The position numbers and the translations under genes were made by a program. The notes below the pieces were generated by a model that worked only from the letters and a program-made list of their open reading frames with translations, did no database searches and had not been told where the DNA came from. Positions 1-7,405 of a stretch of DNA of 13,005 nucleotides are shown here, in pieces (the first letter of the stretch is position 1; each line of letters begins with the position of its first letter). The stretch comes from Candidatus Nanopelagicaceae bacterium (lineage in GTDB: Bacteria; Actinomycetota; Actinomycetes; Nanopelagicales; Nanopelagicaceae): positions 1 to 13,005 of the forward strand of contig JALQWD010000077.1 in the NCBI GenBank assembly GCA_023260175.1. The letters are read 5' to 3'.

Positions 1-594
1 AAGGCAATTGGATACGACCCACGCATCGGTAATCGTTTCTTACAGGCAGGTATTGGTTTTGGTGGTGGTTGCTTACCTAAAGATATCCGTGCATTTATGG
101 CGCGCGCTGAAGAGCTTGGCGCATCACAGGCAGTTGAATTCTTAAAAGATATCGATGCAATCAACTTACGTGCACGTAAACGCGTAATCAATGTGGTCGA
201 AAAAGAACTCGGCCCAGATCTAAAGTCATTTAAGATCGCAGTACTTGGCGCAACATTTAAACCAGATTCAGACGATGTTCGTGACTCCCCTGCGCTTGAT
301 ATCGCTGCTCAGATATATGCAGCTGGCGCCAACGTGACTATTCATGATCCAAAGGGAATCGAACCTGCTCGCAAGCGTTTTCCTGCACTTAACTTTGCCG
401 AGAAGATTGAAGATTGCGTAGCAGGAGCTGACTTAATTCTGCACTTAACAGAGTGGAAGGAGTATCGAGAGTTAGATCCTGCAGCGATAAAGAAGCTAGT
501 TAAACAGGCGAAGATTCTTGATGGTCGCAATATGTTAGATCGCGACAAGTGGCGCGCAGCAGGTTGGGACTTCCACGCTCTCGGTCGCGCATGA
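1..594 (+). CDS. ugd: UDP-glucose 6-dehydrogenase, 3' part (5' end outside window)
   Basis: The last 197 codons of an NAD-dependent UDP-sugar dehydrogenase, which oxidises UDP-glucose to UDP-glucuronate in two steps in the cytoplasm, supplying envelope polysaccharide precursors. The frame is open from the first base, so the start lies upstream of the window. Visible near the left edge is the family active-site motif GFGGGCLPKD; its catalytic Cys is encoded at 70-72. The C-terminal UDP-binding domain follows, with FKPDSDDVRDSPA (about 259-297), HLTEWKE, and the terminal DGRN and LGRA segments typical of the family. The stop overlaps the next gene by 4 bp (ATGA, 591-594), so the two are probably co-transcribed. 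A related NDP-sugar dehydrogenase (for example UDP-ManNAc dehydrogenase) cannot be fully excluded without the N-terminal half, but the C-terminal motifs fit UDP-glucose dehydrogenase best. Confidence 0.93.
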   Translation, partial: KAIGYDPRIGNRFLQAGIGFGGGCLPKDIRAFMARAEELGASQAVEFLKDIDAINLRARKRVINVVEKELGPDLKSFKIAVLGATFKPDSDDVRDSPALDIAAQIYAAGANVTIHDPKGIEPARKRFPALNFAEKIEDCVAGADLILHLTEWKEYRELDPAAIKKLVKQAKILDGRNMLDRDKWRAAGWDFHALGRA

Positions 595-989
595 GTTTCG
601 ACGATTCCACAATCGATCAAGTTCTCAAACTGAAGACTTGGGCGATAGTTGGACTTGGCAATAATCCTGAACGTGCGGCATTTGGCGTTGCTAAATTATT
701 ACAAGATAAGGGACATAAAATCGTTCCCGTCTATCCTCGCGCAGAAGAAGTTCACGGAGAAATCGGCTACAAGACTCTCTCAGAAATTCCATTTCCAGTT
801 GATGTAGTTGATTGCTTTGTAAATTCAAATTTGGTTGGGAAAGTTGTAGATGAAGCGATTGCAATCGGTGCAAAAGCTGTTTGGCTGCAATTAGATGTTA
901 TTGACGAAGCTGCAGTTGCAAGAGCTGAAGCTGCAGGGTTATTGGCAATTATGGACCGCTGCCCTGCTATCGAATATCGAAAGCGTTAA
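591..989 (+). CDS. CoA-binding domain protein (YccU-like)
   Basis: A 132-residue single-domain protein of the CoA_binding_2 (YccU) family, a Rossmann fold resembling the CoA-binding half of succinyl-CoA synthetase. The nucleotide-binding stretch near residues 12-22 reads [11 protein letters not shown]. The C-terminal part has the family blocks [10 protein letters not shown] and [11 protein letters not shown]. The physiological role of the family is not established; CoA binding is inferred from the fold. The ATG at 591 overlaps the stop of the upstream dehydrogenase gene (ATGA). An in-frame ATG 42 bases earlier would add a residue stretch not typical of the family and lies deep inside the upstream gene, so I prefer 591. 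No clear ribosome binding site is visible, consistent with translational coupling. The stop shares TTAA (986-989) with the convergent purE. Confidence 0.88.
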   Translation: MSFDDSTIDQVLKLKTWAIVGLGNNPERAAFGVAKLLQDKGHKIVPVYPRAEEVHGEIGYKTLSEIPFPVDVVDCFVNSNLVGKVVDEAIAIGAKAVWLQLDVIDEAAVARAEAAGLLAIMDRCPAIEYRKR

Positions 990-1492
990 AACCCAGTTTT
1001 TTGATTGCGTCGTGCTTTTAGCGCAGCGCCTTTTGCTTTTGCCTCTTCATTTAATTTCTGCATCGCGCTTTCAACTTTTGATAGCAGCGCGTTATCTGAT
1101 GTTGCCAAAATTCGTGCCGCCAAAATTCCGGCATTCTTTGCATTACCGATGCCGACGGTTGCCACAGGAATTCCAGCTGGCATCTGAACAATAGATAGTA
1201 ATGAGTCCATTCCTTCTAGGTTTGCTAAAGGAACAGGTACGCCGATAACTGGAAGTGCCGTTAACGATGCCACCATTCCAGGTAAATGCGCTGCCCCACC
1301 TGCGCCAGCAATTATTACTTTGTAGCCATTCTTCGCTGCTGACTTTGCAAAATCTGCCATTTCATCAGGCATGCGATGCGCGGAAACAACTTCTGCCGTG
1401 TAAGAGATTCCGAATTCATCAAGCACATTAGCGGCAGCTTCCATGGTCGGCCAATCAGAATCCGAACCCATGATGATTGCTACATCACTCAT
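986..1492 (-). CDS. purE: N5-carboxyaminoimidazole ribonucleotide mutase (PurE)
   Basis: Class I PurE, 168 residues, converts N5-CAIR (made by PurK) to 4-carboxy-AIR in de novo purine synthesis; class I enzymes form octamers. Family motifs are visible: GSDSDWP (residues 9-15), SAHRMP with His39, [11 protein letters not shown] with His69, and [12 protein letters not shown]. The start is taken as the ATG at 1492-1490 because GGAGAG lies 4 bases upstream (1502-1497). A TTG one codon earlier is also open but sits too close to that ribosome binding site. The start overlaps the end of purK by 8 bases (ATGAGTGA), so the two are coupled and run in the order of the reaction sequence. The tail after about residue 155 is Lys/Arg-rich, which is common. 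The stop overlaps the convergent CoA-binding gene by 4 bp. Confidence 0.97.
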   Translation of the reverse strand: MSDVAIIMGSDSDWPTMEAAANVLDEFGISYTAEVVSAHRMPDEMADFAKSAAKNGYKVIIAGAGGAAHLPGMVASLTALPVIGVPVPLANLEGMDSLLSIVQMPAGIPVATVGIGNAKNAGILAARILATSDNALLSKVESAMQKLNEEAKAKGAALKARRNQKTGF

Positions 1493-2591
1493 CAATCTCT
1501 CCGCTCATGTATTTAAGTGCGTGATCAACTTCTTGGCGTAATTCTACGAGATTATCGCCAAGCATTGTTATGTGTCCAATTTTGCGTCCTGGACGTACTT
1601 CTTTGTTGTACTGATGAAATTTGAGCGCTGGAGTGCGTGCCATCAAATGAAGATATGGTCGATACATATCACTCTTTTGGCCACCCAATACATTTCCCAT
1701 TACTGCCCACTTTCCGGTCATTGAAGTGTCGCCAAGTGGTAAATCTAAAATTGCACGAAGATGTTGTTCGAATTGACTGGTAACCGAACCTTCGATTGTC
1801 CAGTGGCCAGAGTTGTGTGGACGTAGCGCCAATTCATTTATGTACAACTTTTCGCCTTTAACAAACATCTCAACTGCCATCACGCCTACAAGACCAATTT
1901 CTTCTGCAATCTTCAACGCTAATTTCTGCGCAGCTTCAGATTGGCTTTGAGAAAATTCTGGAACGGGAGTAACTGTTTCGATGCAGATGCCATCACTCTG
2001 AATTGTTCTAGTAGGTGCCCATGAGGCAGCTTGCCCATGCGGTGAACGTGCAACCATTACTGCAATTTCAAAATCAAAATCAACTAACTCTTCTAGGATC
2101 AATTTTGGTACTTCAGTTAATAGTTTTTCCAAATCGCTCTTTGCTTCAATCTTCCAGACTCCACGTCCGTCATAACCGCCTGAAATTGCTTTAGCAATTG
2201 CCGGATATTCCCAATCAATTGCTTCTGTTACTACCTGCCATTTTGGATTTGGAAGATGGGCTAATTTCTCTCGCATTAACGCCTTGTCTTGCGAATATTG
2301 AAATGCACCTGAAGAAGGCAGGAATTTAACCCCTTCTGCTTCTAAAGTTTTAATGATTGAAAGTGGAATTAGTTCGTGCTCAAAGGTGACAACATCGCAA
2401 CCATTAGCAAAGTTTCGAACGGTTTCTAAATCTCGATAATCGCCAACAACATGTGGAGAGCTCTGGGCGGCAGAATCGGCAGATGAATTAGCCAAGGTTA
2501 CAAAATCAATTCCAAGAGCGGCAGCTGGTGCAAGAGTCATCTGCGCCAACTGGCCAGATCCAATTACACCAACGCGTGGAAAGTTTTGCAC
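1485..2591 (-). CDS. purK: N5-carboxyaminoimidazole ribonucleotide synthetase (PurK)
   Basis: ATP-grasp enzyme of 368 residues that condenses AIR with bicarbonate using ATP to give N5-CAIR, the substrate of PurE. The N-terminal pre-ATP-grasp domain has [11 protein letters not shown]. The ATP-binding region shows [11 protein letters not shown] and [15 protein letters not shown]. The metal/phosphate-binding end is seen in [18 protein letters not shown], and the C-terminal domain in [10 protein letters not shown]. Length is normal for the family. The start is GTG at 2591; the frame is closed by a stop (TAA) only four codons upstream, so no earlier start is possible, and the N-terminus then lines up with the family. 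It begins 4 bases after the birA stop, with only a weak ribosome binding site, which suggests translation coupled to birA. The 3' end overlaps purE. Confidence 0.96.
   Translation of the reverse strand: MQNFPRVGVIGSGQLAQMTLAPAAALGIDFVTLANSSADSAAQSSPHVVGDYRDLETVRNFANGCDVVTFEHELIPLSIIKTLEAEGVKFLPSSGAFQYSQDKALMREKLAHLPNPKWQVVTEAIDWEYPAIAKAISGGYDGRGVWKIEAKSDLEKLLTEVPKLILEELVDFDFEIAVMVARSPHGQAASWAPTRTIQSDGICIETVTPVPEFSQSQSEAAQKLALKIAEEIGLVGVMAVEMFVKGEKLYINELALRPHNSGHWTIEGSVTSQFEQHLRAILDLPLGDTSMTGKWAVMGNVLGGQKSDMYRPYLHLMARTPALKFHQYNKEVRPGRKIGHITMLGDNLVELRQEVDHALKYMSGEIDE
1497..1502 (-). promoter_or_regulatory. Ribosome binding site of purE
   Basis: GGAGAG on the minus strand, ending 4 bases before the ATG at 1492, inside the end of purK. 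It decides between two adjacent possible starts (TTG at 1495 and ATG at 1492) in favour of the ATG. Confidence 0.6.
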
Positions 2592-2595
2592 TGGC

Positions 2596-3309
2596 TTATC
2601 TTAAGTGGACTATATCGCCGACACTAATTTCGCGACTATTAAGCAGTAAGGCACCATCATCTGAAATACCGATTGCAGTATCTTCGATGATTTCGCCGCT
2701 CGGAAGGGTGGCGCGAATTGGCTTACCAATTGTTCCGCAAAGTTCGCGGTAACGAGCCTTCTCAAGTTCCAGGTCTGAAAGCGCTTTACCTAATTCGTTC
2801 AAGATATCAATTAGTAAGTTACTTCTATCTACATCGGCAATCATTGACAATGAAATTGCATTAGCAATTGGTAGTTCTTCAGCAGTTTGAAAGATGTTTA
2901 TTCCTACTCCAACAATTACTCCATTTGGATTTTTCTCACTGAGAATTCCAGCAAGTTTTTTTCCGTTAATTAACAAATCATTTGGCCATTTGATTTCGAC
3001 TCTTGCATCGCCCAAATAATTATTAATTGCCCTAGCGACGGCACCGCCGGTAATTAGAGGTATCCAACCAAAATCTTTATCGACAGAAATGCAAAATGAA
3101 AAAGTCAAACCTTTTCTTGGCGGCACTTCAAACTTACGATCTAATCTCCCGCGTCCTGCACTTTGATATTCGGCAACTAAAACTTTTCCGGCTTCAAAAT
3201 TATTAGCTAATTCAATCTGGGTCGAGGCAGTTTCCTCCGTCACGCTTACTGACCAGTACTGCGCAACTTTTGAATTTATCTCTTCGACCTTTAGACCTTC
3301 GATACCCAC
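2596..3309 (-). CDS. birA: Biotin-[acetyl-CoA-carboxylase] ligase, catalytic type without DNA-binding domain
   Basis: Biotin protein ligase of 237 residues that makes biotinyl-AMP and transfers biotin to the carrier lysine of biotin enzymes; the obvious target here is AccA Lys536, encoded about 4 kb away. The biotinyl-AMP loop is AGRGRLDR (GRGR at residues 52-55). The catalytic core shows [15 protein letters not shown] (107-121, with Lys118 at the usual lysine position) and GVGINI. A short SH3-like C-terminal domain ends in ISVGDIVHL. There is no N-terminal helix-turn-helix, so it is a monofunctional ligase rather than a biotin repressor. The usual STN motif near residue 30 reads STQ, a small deviation. 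The start is GTG at 3309 with no ribosome binding site; a -10 element sits where a leaderless transcript would need it. A later start is possible. Confidence 0.94.
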   Translation of the reverse strand: MGIEGLKVEEINSKVAQYWSVSVTEETASTQIELANNFEAGKVLVAEYQSAGRGRLDRKFEVPPRKGLTFSFCISVDKDFGWIPLITGGAVARAINNYLGDARVEIKWPNDLLINGKKLAGILSEKNPNGVIVGVGINIFQTAEELPIANAISLSMIADVDRSNLLIDILNELGKALSDLELEKARYRELCGTIGKPIRATLPSGEIIEDTAIGISDDGALLLNSREISVGDIVHLR

Positions 3310-3315
3310 AGCAGG

Positions 3316-3321
3316 TACGGT
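3316..3321 (+). promoter_or_regulatory. Candidate -10 element for a leaderless accD transcript
   Basis: TACGGT matches TANNNT. If its last T is position -7, +1 falls exactly on the A of the accD ATG at 3328. No Shine-Dalgarno sequence fits that ATG at normal spacing. TTAGAC at 3291-3296, 19 bases upstream, is a weak candidate -35. It overlaps the birA -10 by five bases. Confidence 0.5.
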
Positions 3322-3322
3322 A
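3317..3322 (-). promoter_or_regulatory. Candidate -10 element for a leaderless birA transcript
   Basis: TACCGT on the minus strand matches the actinobacterial -10 form TANNNT. It ends 7 bases before the GTG of birA at 3309, so transcription would begin at or one base before the start codon. No Shine-Dalgarno sequence precedes the gene, and no convincing -35 hexamer is visible. It overlaps the opposite-strand -10 of accD almost completely. Confidence 0.45.
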
Positions 3323-3327
3323 AGCCC

Positions 3328-4899
3328 ATGAGCAAGAATCTGAAAACCACAGCTGGCAAGATTGAAGATTTACGCGCACGTTTAGATGAAGCAGTACATG
3401 CGGCATCAGAAACTGCAGTAACCAAGCAGCATGCCAAGGGCAAGCTGACTGCTCGCGAACGTATCGCACTTCTACTTGATGAAGGTTCATTCCAAGAGAT
3501 GGATGAATTCGCTCGTCATCGTTCTTATTCATTTGGAATGGAAAAGAACCGACCTTATGGCGATGGCGTTGTAATCGGATTTGGAACTATTGATGGTCGA
3601 AGTGTTGCGGTCTACTCGCAAGACTTCACAATCTTTGGTGGTTCTCTCGGTGAAGTTATGGCAGAGAAGATCCGCAAAATTATGGAATTTGCACTTAAGA
3701 ATGGTGTGCCACTAATTGGAATTAACGACTCAGGTGGAGCTCGCATTCAGGAAGGTGTGCAAGCACTTGGTGGTTACGGACATATTTTCCGACTAAACAC
3801 ACGTTCCTCTGGCGTAATTCCACAAATTACTTTGATTCTCGGTCCATGTGCCGGTGGCGCTGCATACTCGCCTGCACTTACCGACTTCACGGTTATGGTT
3901 AACGAGAAGTCATACATGTTTATCACTGGACCAGATGTCATTAAGACAGTTACTGGTGAAGAAGTTGGCATGGAAGAACTAGGCGGTGCTCATACTCACG
4001 CATCTAAGACCGGCAATGCGCATTACTTAGCGGAATCCGAAGAAGATGCAATTGATTATGTGAAAGCACTTCTCTCCTACTTACCAAGCAACAATATGGA
4101 TGGCGCTCCGCATCTTCCAGCTACCGAAACTTTAGCTCGCAAAGCAACAGATACTGCGCTTGATACCTTAATCCCTGATTCACCGAATCAGCCTTACGAC
4201 ATGAAGACTGTAATTCATGCAATTCTTGATGAAGGCGAATTCTTAGAGATCCATGCAAACTTTGCGCCAAATATCATCGTCGGCTATGGACGCATTGAAG
4301 GTGAAACTGTTGGCATCATCGCTAACCAACCACAGCAATTAGCTGGAACACTCGATATTGATTCATCAGAAAAAGCAGCGCGCTTCTTACGTTTCTGCGA
4401 TGCCTTTAATATTCCAATTATTACTTTGGTGGATGTACCTGGCTTCTTGCCTGGCACCGAACAGGAATGGGATGGCATCATCCGCCGCGGCGCAAAACTT
4501 CTTTATGCATACGCTGAAGCAACAGTTCCGCTAGTAACACTAGTTACTCGCAAGGCTTATGGCGGCGCATACATTGTTATGGGATCAAAACAAATTGGTG
4601 GTGACGTCGTATTCGCTTGGCCAACTGCTGAAATCGCAGTGATGGGCGGACAAGGTGCGGTAAATATTCTTTACCGTAAAGAGATTGCAGAAGCTAAAGA
4701 TCCAGAAGCACTTCGCGCCCAATTAGTTGCCGAATACAACGAATCATTGGCTAATCCTTATAACGCTGCAGAACGTGGAATCGTTGATGCGGTTATCGAG
4801 CCAAATCAATCACGCGAATACATCACCAAGGTATTACGCACTTTGAAGACTAAGCGCGATTCATTGCCTCCACGTAAGCACGGAAACATTCCGCTATGA
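3328..4899 (+). CDS. accD: Acyl-CoA carboxylase beta subunit (carboxyltransferase), probably acetyl-CoA type
   Basis: Carboxyltransferase of 523 residues of the AccD5/PccB family, which moves CO2 from biotin on AccA to an acyl-CoA. Two crotonase-fold halves are clear. The N-half contains [11 protein letters not shown] (133-143) and [11 protein letters not shown] with the biotin oxyanion pair Gly176-Gly177. The C-half contains [13 protein letters not shown], and [12 protein letters not shown] with the acyl-CoA oxyanion pair Gly413-Ala414. These lie six residues before Streptomyces PccB numbering, so Ile416 matches PccB position 422, where Asp marks propionyl-CoA and Ile acetyl-CoA enzymes. The predicted product is therefore malonyl-CoA for fatty acid synthesis, though mixed activity is possible. 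The gene is first in the plus-strand unit, starts at an ATG placed for leaderless transcription, and overlaps accE by 4 bp (ATGA). Confidence 0.97.
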   Translation: MSKNLKTTAGKIEDLRARLDEAVHAASETAVTKQHAKGKLTARERIALLLDEGSFQEMDEFARHRSYSFGMEKNRPYGDGVVIGFGTIDGRSVAVYSQDFTIFGGSLGEVMAEKIRKIMEFALKNGVPLIGINDSGGARIQEGVQALGGYGHIFRLNTRSSGVIPQITLILGPCAGGAAYSPALTDFTVMVNEKSYMFITGPDVIKTVTGEEVGMEELGGAHTHASKTGNAHYLAESEEDAIDYVKALLSYLPSNNMDGAPHLPATETLARKATDTALDTLIPDSPNQPYDMKTVIHAILDEGEFLEIHANFAPNIIVGYGRIEGETVGIIANQPQQLAGTLDIDSSEKAARFLRFCDAFNIPIITLVDVPGFLPGTEQEWDGIIRRGAKLLYAYAEATVPLVTLVTRKAYGGAYIVMGSKQIGGDVVFAWPTAEIAVMGGQGAVNILYRKEIAEAKDPEALRAQLVAEYNESLANPYNAAERGIVDAVIEPNQSREYITKVLRTLKTKRDSLPPRKHGNIPL

Positions 4900-5084
4900 C
4901 AGTTCGCTTCACGATCGTTAGTGGCAAACCAAGCAATGAAGAGCTTGCCGTACTCACCCAGGTTCTTAATCAACATAAGCGCGTAGAGAAGGATCCGGTT
5001 GTAAAGCGCAGCACTTGGGCGCAACCAATCATGCGATCTGCTATGCCACAAGCAATTAAATTCGGCGCAGGCAGAAATATTTAA
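4896..5084 (+). CDS. accE: Acyl-CoA carboxylase epsilon subunit
   Basis: A 62-residue protein matching the actinobacterial acyl-CoA carboxylase epsilon family in position and pattern. It begins [20 protein letters not shown], as in the usual RVVRGNP-x-EELAAL start, and has a central Ser-x-Trp-Ala (STWAQP, about 43-48). The expected C-terminal Trp-Arg is replaced by a shorter FGAGRNI ending, so the tail is slightly atypical. In Streptomyces and Mycobacterium this subunit binds the beta subunit and is needed for full carboxylase activity. It overlaps accD by 4 bp and maf by 1 bp (TAATG), which indicates tight translational coupling and roughly matched subunit production. Identification rests on both the motif and the accD-accE-maf order. 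Confidence 0.85.
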   Translation: MTVRFTIVSGKPSNEELAVLTQVLNQHKRVEKDPVVKRSTWAQPIMRSAMPQAIKFGAGRNI

Positions 5085-5689
5085 TGCGTTTAATTCTCGC
5101 TTCACAATCTCCTTCTCGTAAACGTTTACTAGAAGGCGCTGGCTTGCACCCTGAAATTATCGTCAGCCATGTTGATGAAGAGGCGGATCATTTCAGCGCC
5201 ATGTCGCCGGTAGATATGGTGATTGCTCTAGCAATAACTAAAGCACACACAGTTCTTGAACAAGTAGAAGGCGATTGCATCATCGTGGCATGCGATTCAA
5301 CATTTGAATTTGAAGGTGAATCTTTTGGAAAGCCGGAAACTCCTCAAATCGCCATCGAACGCGCAAAACGTTTGAGCGGCAAGACCGGGCTGCTTCACAC
5401 CGGTCACTGCATTATTGATACCAAACAAGGACGCGAGATCGCTGATCGAGTTACAACCAAAGTCACCTTTGATGATTTAAACGAAGAGCTAATAAAAGAT
5501 TATGTTTCGACCGGTGAACCTCTAAAAGTTGCCGGGGGTTTTACGCTTGATGGCTTTAGCTCCCCTTTCATTAGCCAAATTGATGGGGATTACACAAATG
5601 TGGTCGGAATTTCTATGTCCTACTTGCGTCAGAGTTTGGAACACTTAGGCTATTCCTGGCCAGAAGCCAAGAAGATCGGAGCGAAATGA
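5084..5689 (+). CDS. maf: Maf-like nucleoside triphosphate pyrophosphatase
   Basis: A 201-residue Maf/YhdE-family protein. These enzymes hydrolyse non-canonical or selected nucleoside triphosphates to the monophosphate and pyrophosphate, acting as house-cleaning enzymes and, in some bacteria, affecting division. The N-terminal signature is [14 protein letters not shown] (residues 3-16). The catalytic Asp lies in [10 protein letters not shown], followed by FGKP, and the C-terminal block is [13 protein letters not shown] followed by [10 protein letters not shown]. The DS in place of the DT common in other phyla appears to be the usual actinobacterial form. The start ATG overlaps the accE stop by 1 bp, and the stop overlaps accA by 4 bp. 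Placement of maf between accE and accA is conserved in actinobacteria such as Mycobacterium; no direct role in acyl-CoA carboxylation is known. Confidence 0.94.
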   Translation: MRLILASQSPSRKRLLEGAGLHPEIIVSHVDEEADHFSAMSPVDMVIALAITKAHTVLEQVEGDCIIVACDSTFEFEGESFGKPETPQIAIERAKRLSGKTGLLHTGHCIIDTKQGREIADRVTTKVTFDDLNEELIKDYVSTGEPLKVAGGFTLDGFSSPFISQIDGDYTNVVGISMSYLRQSLEHLGYSWPEAKKIGAK

Positions 5690-7401
5690 AGCGCGTACTC
5701 ATAGCTAATCGTGGTGAGATTGCAGTTCGTGTAATCCGCGCTTGCCGTGATCATGGCATCGAATCTGTTGCGGTCTATTCAGATGAAGATCGCGCTTCAA
5801 TCCACGCATCTATGGCTGATGCTGCATATTCATTAAAAGGAATTACCGCAGCACAGACTTACTTAAATATTGAAAAGCTAATCGCTGCAGCAAAAGAATC
5901 AGGTGCAGATGCAGTTCATCCTGGTTACGGATTTCTCTCAGAGAATGCAGATTTTGCCGAAGCAGTTATTAATGCAGGATTGATCTGGATCGGTCCTCCA
6001 CCTGCTGCTATTCGTGCACTAGGAGATAAAGTTTCTGCTCGCAAAATTGCATCGGCAGCTGGCGCACCACTTGTTGCTGGTACAAAAGATCCCGTTGATT
6101 CACACGAAGAGGTCATTGCATTCGCTAAAGAGCATGGCTTACCTGTTGCAATTAAGGCAGCACACGGTGGTGGCGGTCGCGGATTAAAAGTCGCACGAAC
6201 ACTTGAAGAAATTCCGGAACTTTATGCATCGGCTGTTCGCGAAGCTATTACTGGCTTTGGTCGCGGAGAATGTTTCGTTGAGCGATATTTAGATAAACCT
6301 CGCCACGTTGAAACTCAAGTATTGGTCGATAAGCATGGCAATGCGGTTGTGGTTTCTACCCGCGATTGTTCATTGCAGCGTCGCCATCAAAAGTTAGTTG
6401 AAGAAGCTCCTGCGCCATTCCTAACCAAAGAGCAGAATGATGAGCTTTATCGCGCAAGTAAAGCAATCATGAAAGAAGCTGGTTACGTTGGCGCGGGAAC
6501 ATGTGAATTCTTAGTTGGACTTGATGGCACCATTTCATTCCTTGAAGTAAATACTCGCCTTCAGGTCGAACACCCAGTCTCTGAAGAAATTACTGGAATC
6601 GATTTGGTACGCCAGCAGTTCCGAATTGCACAAGGTGAAACACTTGGCTTTGGCGATCCAGAGATTCGTGGGCATTCAATTGAATTTCGTATCAATGGCG
6701 AAGACCCGGGTCGCGGTTTCTTGCCTGCACCTGGCCAAATCACTGAATGGCAGATTCCGACAGGACCTGGCGTCCGTGTAGATGCTGGTTTCAAGAAAGA
6801 TGATTCAATCGGTGGCAACTTCGATTCACTACTTGCAAAGCTAATTGTTACCGGTAGCACTCGCGAAGAGGCAATTGCACGTTCCCGTCGCGCCTTGGCC
6901 GAATTTAAAGTTGAAGGACTTGCAACTGCGCTACCGTTTCATCGAGCAATTCTCGAAGACGATAACTACACAAAGAATTTCAAGGTTTACACCAGTTACA
7001 TTGAGAATGAATTCGTTAACGAAATTCCGCAATATGAAGCGAGCTCTCCTGTTGTGCAGAGCCATGCCGCTCCGGAACATGTCATCACTGAGATCAATGG
7101 ACAACGCTTTGAAGTTCTAGTGCATGCACCAGAACCAGTACATAAGCGCCATCGCGCACGAAAAGGTGCAGCAGGCGGTGCGACTGGCGATGGATTGCTT
7201 GCTCCAATGCAAGGAACTGTGGTCAAGATTGCAGTCAAAGAGGGTGACCAAGTCGAAAAGGGCGATTTAATCATTGTTCTTGAAGCGATGAAGATGGAGC
7301 AACCTCTTACTGCCCATAAGTCAGGCAAGATTTCTAAACTAATAGCTGAAATCGGAGAGACCGTAGCTAGTGGCACGGCGCTCTGTCAGATATTAGATTA
7401 G
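5686..7401 (+). CDS. accA: Acyl-CoA carboxylase alpha subunit (biotin carboxylase fused to biotin carrier)
   Basis: Fused AccA/AccA3-type alpha subunit of 571 residues. The biotin carboxylase part (about 1-445) has the N-terminal [17 protein letters not shown], the ATP-binding loop [10 protein letters not shown], and [19 protein letters not shown] linker and small coupling region follow, including the basic stretch KRHRARKG. The biotin carrier domain runs from about 500 to 571, with the attachment motif EAMKMEQP; the biotinylated residue is Lys536 (codon 7291-7293). It carboxylates its own biotin with ATP and bicarbonate, then hands it to AccD. It is somewhat shorter than the roughly 590-600 residues of Streptomyces and Mycobacterium relatives. 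The ATG overlaps the maf stop (ATGA), and GGAG at 5678-5681 serves as a ribosome binding site. Such alpha subunits can serve more than one beta subunit. Confidence 0.97.
   Translation: MKRVLIANRGEIAVRVIRACRDHGIESVAVYSDEDRASIHASMADAAYSLKGITAAQTYLNIEKLIAAAKESGADAVHPGYGFLSENADFAEAVINAGLIWIGPPPAAIRALGDKVSARKIASAAGAPLVAGTKDPVDSHEEVIAFAKEHGLPVAIKAAHGGGGRGLKVARTLEEIPELYASAVREAITGFGRGECFVERYLDKPRHVETQVLVDKHGNAVVVSTRDCSLQRRHQKLVEEAPAPFLTKEQNDELYRASKAIMKEAGYVGAGTCEFLVGLDGTISFLEVNTRLQVEHPVSEEITGIDLVRQQFRIAQGETLGFGDPEIRGHSIEFRINGEDPGRGFLPAPGQITEWQIPTGPGVRVDAGFKKDDSIGGNFDSLLAKLIVTGSTREEAIARSRRALAEFKVEGLATALPFHRAILEDDNYTKNFKVYTSYIENEFVNEIPQYEASSPVVQSHAAPEHVITEINGQRFEVLVHAPEPVHKRHRARKGAAGGATGDGLLAPMQGTVVKIAVKEGDQVEKGDLIIVLEAMKMEQPLTAHKSGKISKLIAEIGETVASGTALCQILD
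7394..7399 (+). promoter_or_regulatory. Candidate internal -10 element for the phosphomutase gene
   Basis: TAGATT, inside the last codons of accA, fits TANNNT and is spaced so that +1 falls on the G of the GTG start at 7406. There is no Shine-Dalgarno sequence for this gene and no good -35. It would let the nucleoside-sugar genes be expressed apart from the carboxylase genes. A single short motif like this can occur by chance. Confidence 0.3.
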
Positions 7402-7405
7402 CCAT

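Noticed and set aside
988..1002. A-run and T-run (AAAA, five bases, then six T) after the CoA-binding gene as an intrinsic terminator
   Set aside because: The stem would be only four A-T pairs with no GC content, and it lies inside the purE coding region.
1493..1495. TTG directly before the purE ATG as the true start
   Set aside because: The GGAGAG ribosome binding site would be only about one base away, too close; the ATG has normal spacing.
3310..3327. A biotin operator in the birA-accD gap
   Set aside because: The ligase lacks a DNA-binding domain, and 18 bp cannot hold the long palindrome such operators need; the symmetry seen is explained by the paired -10 elements.
5534..5566. G-run and C-run in maf as a hairpin or regulatory structure
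   Set aside because: Only about four GC pairs across a long loop, within conserved maf codons (the GGFTLDG block); explained by protein coding.
6996..7376. A 126-codon open frame on the minus strand inside accA
   Set aside because: Its composition mirrors the biotin carrier region of accA on the other strand, it has no recognisable domain, and it lies wholly within a well-conserved gene.
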